A stretch of DNA of 64,000 nt from assembly GCA_041393535.1 (NCBI GenBank), contig JAWKJY010000003.1, positions 372,001 through 436,000 on the forward strand, given 5' to 3'. Below the pieces are notes generated by a model, which had not been told where the DNA came from, searched no databases, and saw only the letters and a program-made list of their open reading frames with translations. Position 1 is the first letter of the stretch, and each line of letters starts with the position of its first letter. This document shows positions 28,389-36,002 of this stretch, piece by piece. The position numbers and the translations under genes were made by a program. The stretch is from JAWKJY01 sp041393535. Its GTDB lineage: Bacteria > Actinomycetota > Thermoleophilia > Gaiellales > Gaiellaceae.

Positions 28389-29122
28389 TCGTCGACTCGC
28401 TCGTCTACCTCGGCGAGAGCCTGCACGGGCCGTCCGCCTCGGCGGACGACGTGCTGCGTGCGCTCGACGCGGCCGGGATCGACCGCGCCGTCGCCGTTCC
28501 GGCGCGCCCGCCCGGCTACCACCTCGGGCCGGCGAACGACGCGCTCGCCGCGGCGGCCGCCGCGCACCCCGGCCGGCTGACGGGCCTCGCGCGCGTCGAC
28601 CCGCAGCAGTCCGACGCGGCCGACGCGCTCGGCCGCGCCCTCGACGGCGGGCTCGCCGGCCTGTTCCTCCACCCGTGGGAGGAGACCTTCCGGATCAACG
28701 CCCCGTTCGTCGACCGCGTCGTGGCCGTCGCCGCGGAGCGCGGCGTGCCCGTGGTGATCGCCGCCGGCTACCCGTGGCTCTCCGAGGGCCTGCAGGTCGG
28801 CGACCTGGTCGGTCGCTTCCCCGAGACGACCTTCGTCGCGACGAACGGCGGACAGATCAACATCTCCGGCCTCGGCCAGACCGACGTCGAGCTCGCGCTG
28901 ACCGACTGCCCCAACCTGTCGCTCCAGACGGCGGGGGTCTACCGGGAGGACTTCCTCGAGCTCGTGATCGCCCGCTACGGGCGCGAGCGGCTGCTCTTCT
29001 CGAGCCACTTCCCGCTCTTCGACCCGCGGCTCGAGGTGAAGCGCGGCCAGTGGCTGCACCTGCCGGACGACGTGAAGGCCGACGTGCTCGGCGCGAACGC
29101 CGCCCGCGTGTTCGGGCTCTGA
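28385..29122 (+). CDS. amidohydrolase 2-family-like protein, second of a pair
   Basis: 245 residues, GTG start overlapping the previous stop (GTGA). The fold is shared with its neighbour ('GLARVDPQQSDAADALGRAL', 'GLAGLFLHPWEETFRI', 'GVPVVIAAGYPWLSEG', 'RLLFSSHFPLFDPRLEVKR'), but the N-terminal HxH metal motif is replaced by 'VIVDSLVYLGESLH', and the terminal Asp is in 'PLFDPRL'. Metal binding may therefore be altered or lost, which fits a regulatory or structural subunit role beside the first gene. It is 15 bp upstream of the amidase, so the three genes probably form one operon. Confidence 0.78.
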   Translation: MIVDSLVYLGESLHGPSASADDVLRALDAAGIDRAVAVPARPPGYHLGPANDALAAAAAAHPGRLTGLARVDPQQSDAADALGRALDGGLAGLFLHPWEETFRINAPFVDRVVAVAAERGVPVVIAAGYPWLSEGLQVGDLVGRFPETTFVATNGGQINISGLGQTDVELALTDCPNLSLQTAGVYREDFLELVIARYGRERLLFSSHFPLFDPRLEVKRGQWLHLPDDVKADVLGANAARVFGL

Positions 29123-29137
29123 CGAGAGGGGGACGGG

Positions 29138-30568
29138 GTGGAGGTTCGCGAGTACGCGGCGCAGGACGCGGTCGGCCTGGCGGCGCTGATCCGCTCGGGC
29201 GAGGTCTCGGCCGCCGAGGTGGCGGACGCGGCCCGGCGCGCGCTCGACGAGACCGCGTCGCTGAACGCGGTCGTCGGCGAGCCGTTCGCGCCGCTCGACC
29301 ACGACCCGGCCGGGCCGCTCGGCGGTGTCCCGTTCGGGCTGAAGGACCTCGTCCCGCACGCCGCCGGCCTGCCGACGCAGCTCGGCAGCCGCCTGCTCGG
29401 CGAGGGGCTGCGCCCGCCCGCCGACTCGAACCTGATGGGCCGCTTCCGGGCCGCCGGGCTGGCGACGATCTGCCGCACGTCCACGCCCGAGTTCGGCATG
29501 TGCGTGACGACCGAGCCGGTCGCGACCGGCGCGACCCGCAACCCGTGGGACACGAGCCGCTCGAGCGGCGGCTCGAGCGGCGGCGCGGCGGCGATCGTCG
29601 CGGCGCGCGCCCTGCCGATCGCGCACGCGAGCGACGGCGGCGGCTCGATCCGCATCCCGGCCGCGTGGTGCGGCGTCGTCGGCCTCAAGCCCTCCCGCGG
29701 CCGCATGCCGACCGGCCCGATCGTCGGCGAGGCGCTGGCTGGCCTGCCGACCGAGCTGGTCTGCTCGCGCACCGTCCGGGACACCGCCGCGGCGCTCGAC
29801 GCGACGCACGGGCCGTCCGTGGGCGAGAAGTACGAGATCGCCGGCCCGGCGCGGCCGTACGCGGACGAGGTCGGCGCCGACCCAGGCCGGCTGCGCGTCG
29901 CCTTCACGACCGAGGCCTGGTCGGGCACGGCCGTCGACCCTGCCTGCGTCGCGGCCGTCGAGCGCACCGTCCGCGCGCTCGCCGACCTCGGCCACGCCGT
30001 CGAGCCGGGCAGCCCGTCCGTCGACAGCGAGGCCCTCTCGGGCGCGAACGTCGCGATCTGGTGCGCGACGACGGCCCAGTGGGTCGACGTCTTCTCGCAC
30101 GTCCTGCGCACGCCGGCGAGCGAGGAGACGCTCGAGCGGGTGACGCTCGCCGTGGTCGAGCACGGGCGGCGGGTCACGGCCTCCGAGTACATCTCGGCGA
30201 CGAACGACTACAACGCCGCCTGCCGCTCGGTCGGGGCGTTCTTCCAGGGCGTCGACGTGCTCGTGACGCCGACGATGGCCGGGCCGGCGCTCCCGCTCGG
30301 GGCGCTCGACATGAACGCGGCCGGCGTCGACGCGGTGGCCTGGACCGGGCGGCTGTTCGACGAGGTCGCGCCGTTCACCGCGGTGTTCAACGTCACGGGC
30401 CAGCCGGCGATCAGCCTACCGCTCGGCTGGACGGACGACGGCCTGCCGATCGGCGTGCAACTCGTCGCGCGCTTCGGCGACGAGGCGACGCTGCTCCGCC
30501 TCGCCGCGCAGCTCGAGCAGGCGCTGCCCTGGGCCGACCGGGCGCCCGGGGTCGTCGCCGGCGCCTGA
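29138..30568 (+). CDS. amidase signature-family amidohydrolase
   Basis: 476 residues, GTG start. The Ser-cisSer-Lys triad is visible: Lys69 ('GVPFGLKDLV'), the 'SSGGSSGG' loop (Ser146/147) and Ser170 in 'ASDGGGSIRIPAAWCG'. The C-terminus 'GQPAISLPLGWTDDGLPIGV' is typical of the family. It hydrolyses a carboxamide in the cytoplasm. It is a close paralogue of the broken gene at 26131-27565, and the amidohydrolase pair lies between them. A third amidase begins at 63097. The substrate (amino-acid amide, aryl amide or malonamidate) cannot be assigned. Confidence 0.93.
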   Translation: MEVREYAAQDAVGLAALIRSGEVSAAEVADAARRALDETASLNAVVGEPFAPLDHDPAGPLGGVPFGLKDLVPHAAGLPTQLGSRLLGEGLRPPADSNLMGRFRAAGLATICRTSTPEFGMCVTTEPVATGATRNPWDTSRSSGGSSGGAAAIVAARALPIAHASDGGGSIRIPAAWCGVVGLKPSRGRMPTGPIVGEALAGLPTELVCSRTVRDTAAALDATHGPSVGEKYEIAGPARPYADEVGADPGRLRVAFTTEAWSGTAVDPACVAAVERTVRALADLGHAVEPGSPSVDSEALSGANVAIWCATTAQWVDVFSHVLRTPASEETLERVTLAVVEHGRRVTASEYISATNDYNAACRSVGAFFQGVDVLVTPTMAGPALPLGALDMNAAGVDAVAWTGRLFDEVAPFTAVFNVTGQPAISLPLGWTDDGLPIGVQLVARFGDEATLLRLAAQLEQALPWADRAPGVVAGA

Positions 30569-30571
30569 CCC

Positions 30572-31489
30572 TCAGTCGAGCCCGACCCGGAACGGGCGAA
30601 CGTCGATCCGTCGCTCCCAGGGCACCCACGTGTCCGCGTTCTCGCGGGTGATCATCCGCCCGACGGGGCTCATGCCGACCTCGCCGTCGAGGCGCTCGCC
30701 GCCGACGACCTGACGAACCACGAGCGCGCCGAGCGCGGTGCCCATCCCCGGCGGATCGAGGTCCCAGGTGCCGTCGGCGCGCCCGGCCCGGACGTTCTCG
30801 ACGGCGCGCGGCGTCCCGTTTCGCGAGAGCAGCCGGATCCCGTCGGGGCGGCCGACCTCGTCGAGCGCGCGCAGCACGCCCAGCATGGTCTCGTCGTTGT
30901 ACGGCACGAGCGCGTCGAGGCCGGGGAAGTCGGCGAGGACGTTCAGCGCGGCCGCGTGGCCGCCCTCCTCGACGTCGGTCGCGTTGCGGTAGCGCGGGTC
31001 GTGGACGTCGTTGACGACGCGCAGGCCGTGGAGGTCGCAGCCGTGCAGGATGCCGATCACCTCCTCGGTGTCGTCCGAGACGTCGGGGCCGGGGATGACG
31101 GCGACGGCGGCACCGCGCGGGACGAGCGTCGCGAGGTGATCGGCCATGTAGAGGCCGTGGTTGAAGTTCGGGTAGGCGAGCGAGGCGTCGACCGGGTAGC
31201 GCGGCCGGGTGAACGTGAAGACGGGGACGCCGGCCGCGCGGGCGGCGGCGACGGCGGCGGCGGGCTCGTCGGGCGCGAGCGTGTAGAGGACGATCCCGTC
31301 GACCCCGGCGGCCACCCCGGCCTCGACCGCGGCCGCCGTGCCGGCGACGAAGTCCTCGCGGCGGAAGTCGGCGACGACGACGCGCATGTCGATCCCGGCG
31401 GTCGCGAGCGCGTGGTCGAGCCCGTGGCCGAGCATGTCGATCCCGGGGTTCTCGTCCTCCTCGATCGGGCTGACGTACAGCACGCGCAT
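30572..31489 (-). CDS. periplasmic-binding-protein-like (Peripla_BP) sugar-sensor protein without signal peptide
   Basis: 305 residues. ATG preceded by GAGGAG. The sequence follows the type I periplasmic binding fold ('AVEAGVAAGVDGIVLYTLAP', 'ARAAGVPVFTFTRPRYPVDA', 'DALVPYNDETMLGVLRALDE', 'GTWDLDPPGMGTALGALVVR'), as in ABC sugar-binding proteins and the ligand domain of LacI regulators. It starts directly with 'MRVLYVSPIEEDENPG', with no signal peptide, lipobox or DNA-binding domain, and no permease is next to it. A cytoplasmic ligand-binding role, or a missing export signal, are the alternatives. It is convergent with and 3 bp from the amidase. Confidence 0.75.
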   Translation of the reverse strand: MRVLYVSPIEEDENPGIDMLGHGLDHALATAGIDMRVVVADFRREDFVAGTAAAVEAGVAAGVDGIVLYTLAPDEPAAAVAAARAAGVPVFTFTRPRYPVDASLAYPNFNHGLYMADHLATLVPRGAAVAVIPGPDVSDDTEEVIGILHGCDLHGLRVVNDVHDPRYRNATDVEEGGHAAALNVLADFPGLDALVPYNDETMLGVLRALDEVGRPDGIRLLSRNGTPRAVENVRAGRADGTWDLDPPGMGTALGALVVRQVVGGERLDGEVGMSPVGRMITRENADTWVPWERRIDVRPFRVGLD

Positions 31490-31517
31490 CGGGCTCTCCT
31501 CTCGTGGCGGGGGAGCA

Positions 31518-31641
31518 ATCGTCACCGATCCGGCACGGTTCCGCGACGGACACGTGCGCGATCGCGCGATAGGCTCGTTGCCGGCGGCACGTGGACCCCC
31601 CACCCAAGGGCGGGCGTCCAGGGGCGGGAGGGACATGTCCC
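31518..31641 (+). promoter_or_regulatory. leader-like element before metallo-beta-lactamase gene
   Basis: ATCGTCAC (31518-31525) and the perfect palindrome GGGACATGTCCC (31630-31641) are 112 nt apart, the same spacing as in 24967-25090. The GC-rich stretch between them ('CCCCCCACCCAAGGGCGGG' at about 31597) resembles 'CCCCCACCTGGGCGGG' at about 58559. It may be a structured RNA leader or a protein-binding region; this is inference. Confidence 0.45.
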
Positions 31642-31709
31642 GGAAGGACGGTAGTGGCTCGGGCGCGGCCGGGCGCGGCGGGCGGGCCGCGCCCGCGCCT
31701 GCGAGCCTC

Positions 31710-31715
31710 TACCCT
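31710..31715 (+). promoter_or_regulatory. -10-like hexamer TACCCT before metallo-beta-lactamase gene
   Basis: TACCCT ends 7 nt before the ATG at 31723, which lacks a Shine-Dalgarno sequence. If this is the promoter, the upstream element at 31518-31641 would be DNA, not leader RNA. Confidence 0.45.
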
Positions 31716-31722
31716 TCGCGTC

Positions 31723-32514
31723 ATGGCCGCCGAGGTCTGCGATCGCCTCTACTGCCTGACGCTCGGGCACGAGCGCATCCCGGCGGCGTTGGCGTTCGAG
31801 CGGACGGGCGGCGACGGCGTCCTGCGGCTCCCGTTCACGTCGATCCTGGCGCGCTCCCCGGACGGCTGGTTCCTCTGGGACACCGGGCTCGCCGAGTCGA
31901 TCGGCCGCGACCCGGCGGCGTGGGGCCGCTTCTGGCAGTGGGGCGCGCCGGAGCTGCCCGGCGACGGCGACCCGCTGCTCGAGGCGCTCGAGATGTGCGG
32001 GGTCGGGGTCACCGACCTCGCCGGTGCGCTCGTCAGCCACCTGCACGTCGACCACACCGGCGGGCTGCGCCACCTCGCCGGCGGCCCGGCCGTCGTCGTC
32101 CACCGCGCCGAGCTCGAGTACGCGCTCGAGGAGGCGACCGAGGCGCAGGGATACTGGCGGCCCGACTACGACGACCCGGCGATCCGCTGGCAGCCCGTGG
32201 ACGGCGACTGCCGGATCGCGGCCGGGATCCACGCGATCGCCACCCCGGGGCACGCGCCGGGTCACCTGTCCTTCCGCGTCGACCTGGCCGAGTCGGGCTC
32301 CTGGCTCTTCGCGTTCGACGCGATCCCGCTGCAGGAGAACGTCGAGCGCGACGACCCGATCGCCGCCGGCTCGCGGCCCGGGGACGCGCCCCTCAGGCGC
32401 GCGTCGCACGACCGGCTCGTCGCACTCGCGCGCGACAGCGGCGCTCGCCTCGTCCCCGGGCACTGCCCGGACACCTGGGCGACGCTCGTCGCGCCGCCCG
32501 ACTGCTACCGCTGA
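31723..32514 (+). CDS. metallo-beta-lactamase-fold hydrolase (N-acyl-homoserine lactonase-like)
   Basis: 263 residues. The metal motif 'SHLHVDHTGG' (HxHxDH) is followed by a further His in 'GHAPGHLSF' and Asp in 'FAFDAIPLQEN', then the C-terminal 'LVPGHCPDTW' His, giving a dinuclear Zn site. Layout and length match the lactonase branch (AiiA/AttM) in which a single MBL domain hydrolyses lactones. Quorum quenching is possible, but many such proteins have other substrates. It ends directly against the convergent lipoprotein gene with no spacer. Confidence 0.85.
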   Translation: MAAEVCDRLYCLTLGHERIPAALAFERTGGDGVLRLPFTSILARSPDGWFLWDTGLAESIGRDPAAWGRFWQWGAPELPGDGDPLLEALEMCGVGVTDLAGALVSHLHVDHTGGLRHLAGGPAVVVHRAELEYALEEATEAQGYWRPDYDDPAIRWQPVDGDCRIAAGIHAIATPGHAPGHLSFRVDLAESGSWLFAFDAIPLQENVERDDPIAAGSRPGDAPLRRASHDRLVALARDSGARLVPGHCPDTWATLVAPPDCYR

Positions 32515-33769
32515 TCAAGCCTCGCCGTTCACCGAGAGCGCGACGAGCTCGCCGCTCCGGGGATCGACGAGCGCCTGCCAGAAGCACGCCCCGCCGTCGA
32601 GGACGACGACCGGCTCGCGCTCGGGCGCGGCGACCGCCGAGGGATCGCAGAAGGCGTTGACGAGGACGAGCCGCCGATCGTCCCGGCGCACGCCGACGTG
32701 CTGGCGCACGTACGCGTCGAGGCGCATCCGGACATCCGCGGCCCGCGGCTCGGCGGTCGCGAGCGCCCGGTCGAGCGCCTGCTCGACCGTGGCGACGTCG
32801 CGCTCGGACGCCTGGAACAGCCGATCCCCCGGCAAGCAGCCCGGCCGTGAGCGCGACGCCCTCCCACTGCGCCGGGGTCATGCGGTAGCCGGTGTAGCCG
32901 TCCCCGGAGACCGGCTGGCTCACCGGCTCCGAGCACCCGGTCACGCCCGGCAGGATCGCCCGCAGCCCGACCGACCACGTCGCGCCGCCGCTCCGCCAGA
33001 GGTCGGCCGAGCGAGCGGAGAGCTCCGCGCGCAGGTGCACCAGGTCTGCGCCCGCGATCGTCGCGCAGAGGCCCCCGGCGGTGCCCTCGCCCGCCAGCTC
33101 GCCGAGCGGGCGGGCGAGCGGCCAGTCCTCGACGGCCGCGCCCGACCACGGCTCCGCGGGCCACGCGTGCACGTCCACGGCGCGCAGGTCGTAGGCGTGC
33201 GGCTGCTCGGCCAGCAGCTCGGGGTGATCGGCAGGCAGCGAGCGGAGGAACGACTCGAACGCCGTCTCCCGGCGGCGCGCCTCGCGCTGGGCGGCGGTGA
33301 GCGAGGGATCGTCGTCGCCGATCCCGGGGGCGCCGATGCCGTGGGAGAAGGAGCGTCCGTCCGCGCTGATCGAGAGGGACGCGGCGGGCGCGTCGTACAC
33401 CTGCGGGATGCCGTAGTCGACCCCCTCGCGGAGCAGGCCCGCCTCCTCCGCGGCGGCGAGCACGGCCTGGATCCCGTCCTCGGTCAGCCGGTAGGCGTCG
33501 ACGCCGGGATAGGCCACGGCGGGAGAGGGCGGGCGCAGGACGGTGCCGTCGCCGTAGAGCGCGAAGCTCGGCCGGTCGTCGACCGCGTACTGGATCGGCT
33601 CCAGCCCGCCGCCGATCGAGAGCGAGACGACGAGCTCCTCGGGGCCGGTCGGGTGGGTGTGCGGCCCGCCCTGGGGCAGGTCGACGCCCGGGCCGGGGCC
33701 GAGCGCGCAGCCGGCGAGCGCGAGCGGGAGCGCAGCGGCGAGGAGGAAGAGGAGCTTCGGGGTGCGCAT
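32515..33769 (-). CDS. lipoprotein of unknown function with one frameshift
   Basis: The ATG at 33769 starts 'MRTPKLLFLLAAALPLALAG', with an LAGC lipobox (Cys at 21), so it is a lipid-anchored surface protein. It reads openly to 'TPAQWEGVALTAGLL', then slips near 32833. The following 'PGDRLFQASERDVATVEQAL' to 'LVALSVNGEA' in the next frame completes it. Removing one base from the CTTGCC stretch restores a 417-residue protein. The C-terminal part ('RLVLVNAFCDP', 'VVLDGGACFWQALVDPRSGE') is well conserved in style, suggesting a consensus error. No family is recognised. A Tyr/Gly/Pro-rich N-terminal region carries 'YDAPAASLSISADGRSFSHG'. Confidence 0.72.
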
Positions 33770-33825
33770 GTGCCTTTGACATCGGCCGGCCGTCGGAAGG
33801 TTCCAGCCCGCGTTCCCGGCATCGT

Positions 33826-33831
33826 TAGGAT
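33826..33831 (+). promoter_or_regulatory. -10-like hexamer TAGGAT before HIBADH-like gene
   Basis: TAGGAT ends 9 nt before the ATG at 33841; there is no Shine-Dalgarno between them. Confidence 0.5.
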
Positions 33832-33840
33832 CTGACCCGG

Positions 33841-34716
33841 ATGGCACGCGTCGCCTTCGTCGGGATCGGGACCATGGGGCTCCACATGGCGCGCCGCGTC
33901 GCGGCGGGCGGCTTCGAGCTCGTCGTCTGCGACGTCGACCCGGCGCGCGCGGCGGCGGTGGGCGCGGCCACGGCGGCCACGGCGGCCGAGGCCGCTGCCG
34001 GCGCCGACGCGATCCTGCTCTCGCTCCCCTCGGTCGCGATCGTCGAGCAGGTCGGCCTCGAGCTCGCCGCCGCGGCCGCCCCGGGCGCGACGGTGATCGA
34101 CATGTCGACGAGCCCGCCCGCGCTCGCCCGCCGCATCGCGGCCGCCTGCGCCGGGCGGGGCGTCTCGTTCCTGGACGCGCCGGTCTCCGGCGGCCCCACG
34201 GGGGCCGAGGCCGGGTCGCTCGCGATCATGGTCGGCGGCGAGGCGGACGTCTTCGCGCGCTGGCAGACGTTGCTCGCCACGATGGGCGCGCGCGTCGAGC
34301 ACGTCGGCGGGCACGGGGCGGGCCAGGCGGTCAAGCTCGCGAACAACGTGATGGTCGCCGCGAACATGGCCGTGATGGCCGAGGCGTGCACGATGCTCGA
34401 GCGCGAGGGCGTCGACCTCGCGCAGGCGTACGAGGTCTTCACCCGCTCGACGAGCGACTCGTCCGTGATGCGGCGGCGCTTCCCCGTGCCGGGCGTGCGG
34501 CCCGAGCATCCGGCGACGAACGACTACGACCCGATGTTCCGGCTCGACCTGCTCGTCAAGGACGCCTCGCTCGCGCTCGACCTGGCCGCCGAGCACGGCG
34601 TCGAGGCGGCGACCGCGACGGCGGCGCTGGGCCTCTACCGCGCAGCGCTCGAGCGCGGCTACGGCCCGCTCGACTACTCCGCGGTCATCCTCGCGCTCAC
34701 GCAGCCCGGGAGTTGA
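33841..34716 (+). CDS. 3-hydroxyisobutyrate dehydrogenase-family beta-hydroxyacid dehydrogenase
   Basis: 291 residues. The Rossmann motif 'VAFVGIGTMGLHMARRVAAG' (GxGxxG) is at the N-terminus, the substrate motif 'FLDAPVSGGPTGAEAG' (DAPVSGG) near 119, and the catalytic lysine in 'GAGQAVKLANNVMVAAN' near 165. It oxidises a beta-hydroxyacid or reduces a semialdehyde with NAD(P). The helical C-terminal domain is complete ('LLVKDASLALDLAAEHGV'). The stop codon overlaps the TTG start of the MFS carrier by 4 bp (TTGA), so uptake and oxidation of a hydroxyacid are coupled. Confidence 0.92.
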   Translation: MARVAFVGIGTMGLHMARRVAAGGFELVVCDVDPARAAAVGAATAATAAEAAAGADAILLSLPSVAIVEQVGLELAAAAAPGATVIDMSTSPPALARRIAAACAGRGVSFLDAPVSGGPTGAEAGSLAIMVGGEADVFARWQTLLATMGARVEHVGGHGAGQAVKLANNVMVAANMAVMAEACTMLEREGVDLAQAYEVFTRSTSDSSVMRRRFPVPGVRPEHPATNDYDPMFRLDLLVKDASLALDLAAEHGVEAATATAALGLYRAALERGYGPLDYSAVILALTQPGS

Positions 34717-35914
34717 CGGCCTCCGCCCGCGTGGTCCTCGCGACCGCGACGGCGGCGCAGACCGCGTTCTCCCTCGTCACGTTCGCGCTCCCGTCGATCG
34801 GGCCCGAGATCGCGGACGAGTTCGACCTCTCGCTCGCCTTCATGGGCGTCGTGCTCGCCGCCAGCCTGCTGGGGACCGGGCTCGCGCTCTACCCGGCGGG
34901 CGTCGCGGTCGGGCGCTGGGGCGGCCGCACGGTGATGCTCGCCGGCACCGCGATCTCGACGGCGGGGCTGTTCGGCGCGGCCTTCGCCCCGTCCGCGCCG
35001 GTGCTCGTGGCGATGCTGTTCCTCTCCGGGGTCGGGACGGCCGCCGTCCCGATCGCGTCGATCGGCGCCGTGTTCGACGTCTTCCCGATCGACCGCCGCG
35101 CGTGGGCGCTCGGCGTGCGCCAGATGGGCGTGCCGCTCGCGAGGATCCTCGGCGCGATCCTGCTCCCGGCGCTCGACCACGTCGGCGGCTCCCGCGCCGC
35201 GCTGCTCCTCTGCGCCGCGGCGACCGTGTCGTTCGGCGCGCTCTTCGCGGTCGTCGGCGCGGGCGGCGCACCGTCCGCGAGCGCGGACGGGCGCCGCCCG
35301 CGGGCACGGCTCGCCCCGCTGCTCGCGATCCCGGGGATGCGCCGGCTGCTGACGGTGTCGTTCTTCTACGTGCTGGCGCTCCAGGCGACGCTCGTCTTCC
35401 TCGTGCCGGCGGCCCGCGACGCCGGCCTGTCCGACCTCGCCTCGAACGCGGCGTTCTTCCTGCTCCAGATCAGCGCGGCCGCGGCCCGGGTCGTCTGGGG
35501 CCGCATCGCCGATCGCGGCGCCGGCCGCCGGCGGGCCCGGACGCTCGTCGAGACCGGCATCGCCGCCACGGCCGGCGCGCTCGTCTTCGCGCTCGCGCTC
35601 CACGCGGGCACGGCGCTCACCCTGGTCGCGGCCGCCGGGATCGCCTTCGGGACGATGGGCTGGAACGCGATCGTCTACGCGACCGCCGGCGAGCGGGCCG
35701 GGCCCGCGCTCGCCGCGCAGGCCGTCTCGGTGCAGGCGACGCTCGTCTTCTCGGTGTCGGCGGTCTCGACGCCGGGGCTCGGGGCCTCGCGGGCGCCGTC
35801 GGCTGGGACGTCTTCTGGGGCGTGACGGCCTGTCTCACGGCCGTCGGCACGATCGTCGCGAGCGGCCTCCTGCGCGCCCCGGGCGGCCCGGCCCGGGCGA
35901 CGCACGATCCGTAG
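34713..35914 (+). CDS. MFS transporter with one frameshift near the C-terminus
   Basis: The TTG start at 34713 overlaps the upstream stop and has GGGAG before it; GTG at 34731 is the alternative. About 11-12 hydrophobic helices are seen, with the MFS signature between helices 2 and 3 ('YPAGVAVGRWGGRTVMLAG', G-x3-D/G-R-x-G-R-R type). The frame slips near 35775 in a CCGGGGCTC run; adding one G gives 'GLAGAVGWDVFWGVTACLTA', the last helix, and a 400-residue protein ending at 35914. The same G4-for-G5 loss occurs at 8937. The substrate is probably an organic acid handled by the coupled dehydrogenase (inference). Confidence 0.82.
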
Positions 35915-35954
35915 TTCGCCGCACGGCGTCCAGCGCGATCCCCGATCCAGGGGC

Positions 35955-35964
35955 TGTATACAAT
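35955..35964. promoter_or_regulatory. AT-rich palindrome TGTATACA, probable -10/operator before OYE operon
   Basis: TGTATACAAT is the only strong AT-rich patch near here and lies 38 bp upstream of the start at 36003. It can serve as a -10 (TATACAAT) and, being palindromic, as a GntR-type operator half-site pair. This start has a good Shine-Dalgarno, unlike the leaderless genes nearby. Confidence 0.45.
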
Positions 35965-36002
35965 CGGCCCACCTCGGACCCTGGATGGAGGGAGGAACGG
36001 CG

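Noticed and set aside
30572..31489. LacI-type regulator
   Set aside because: Only the sugar-binding fold is present; there is no N-terminal helix-turn-helix.
35770..35785. Programmed ribosomal frameshift in the MFS gene
   Set aside because: No slippery heptamer or downstream pseudoknot; a lost G in a G run, also seen at 8937, explains it.
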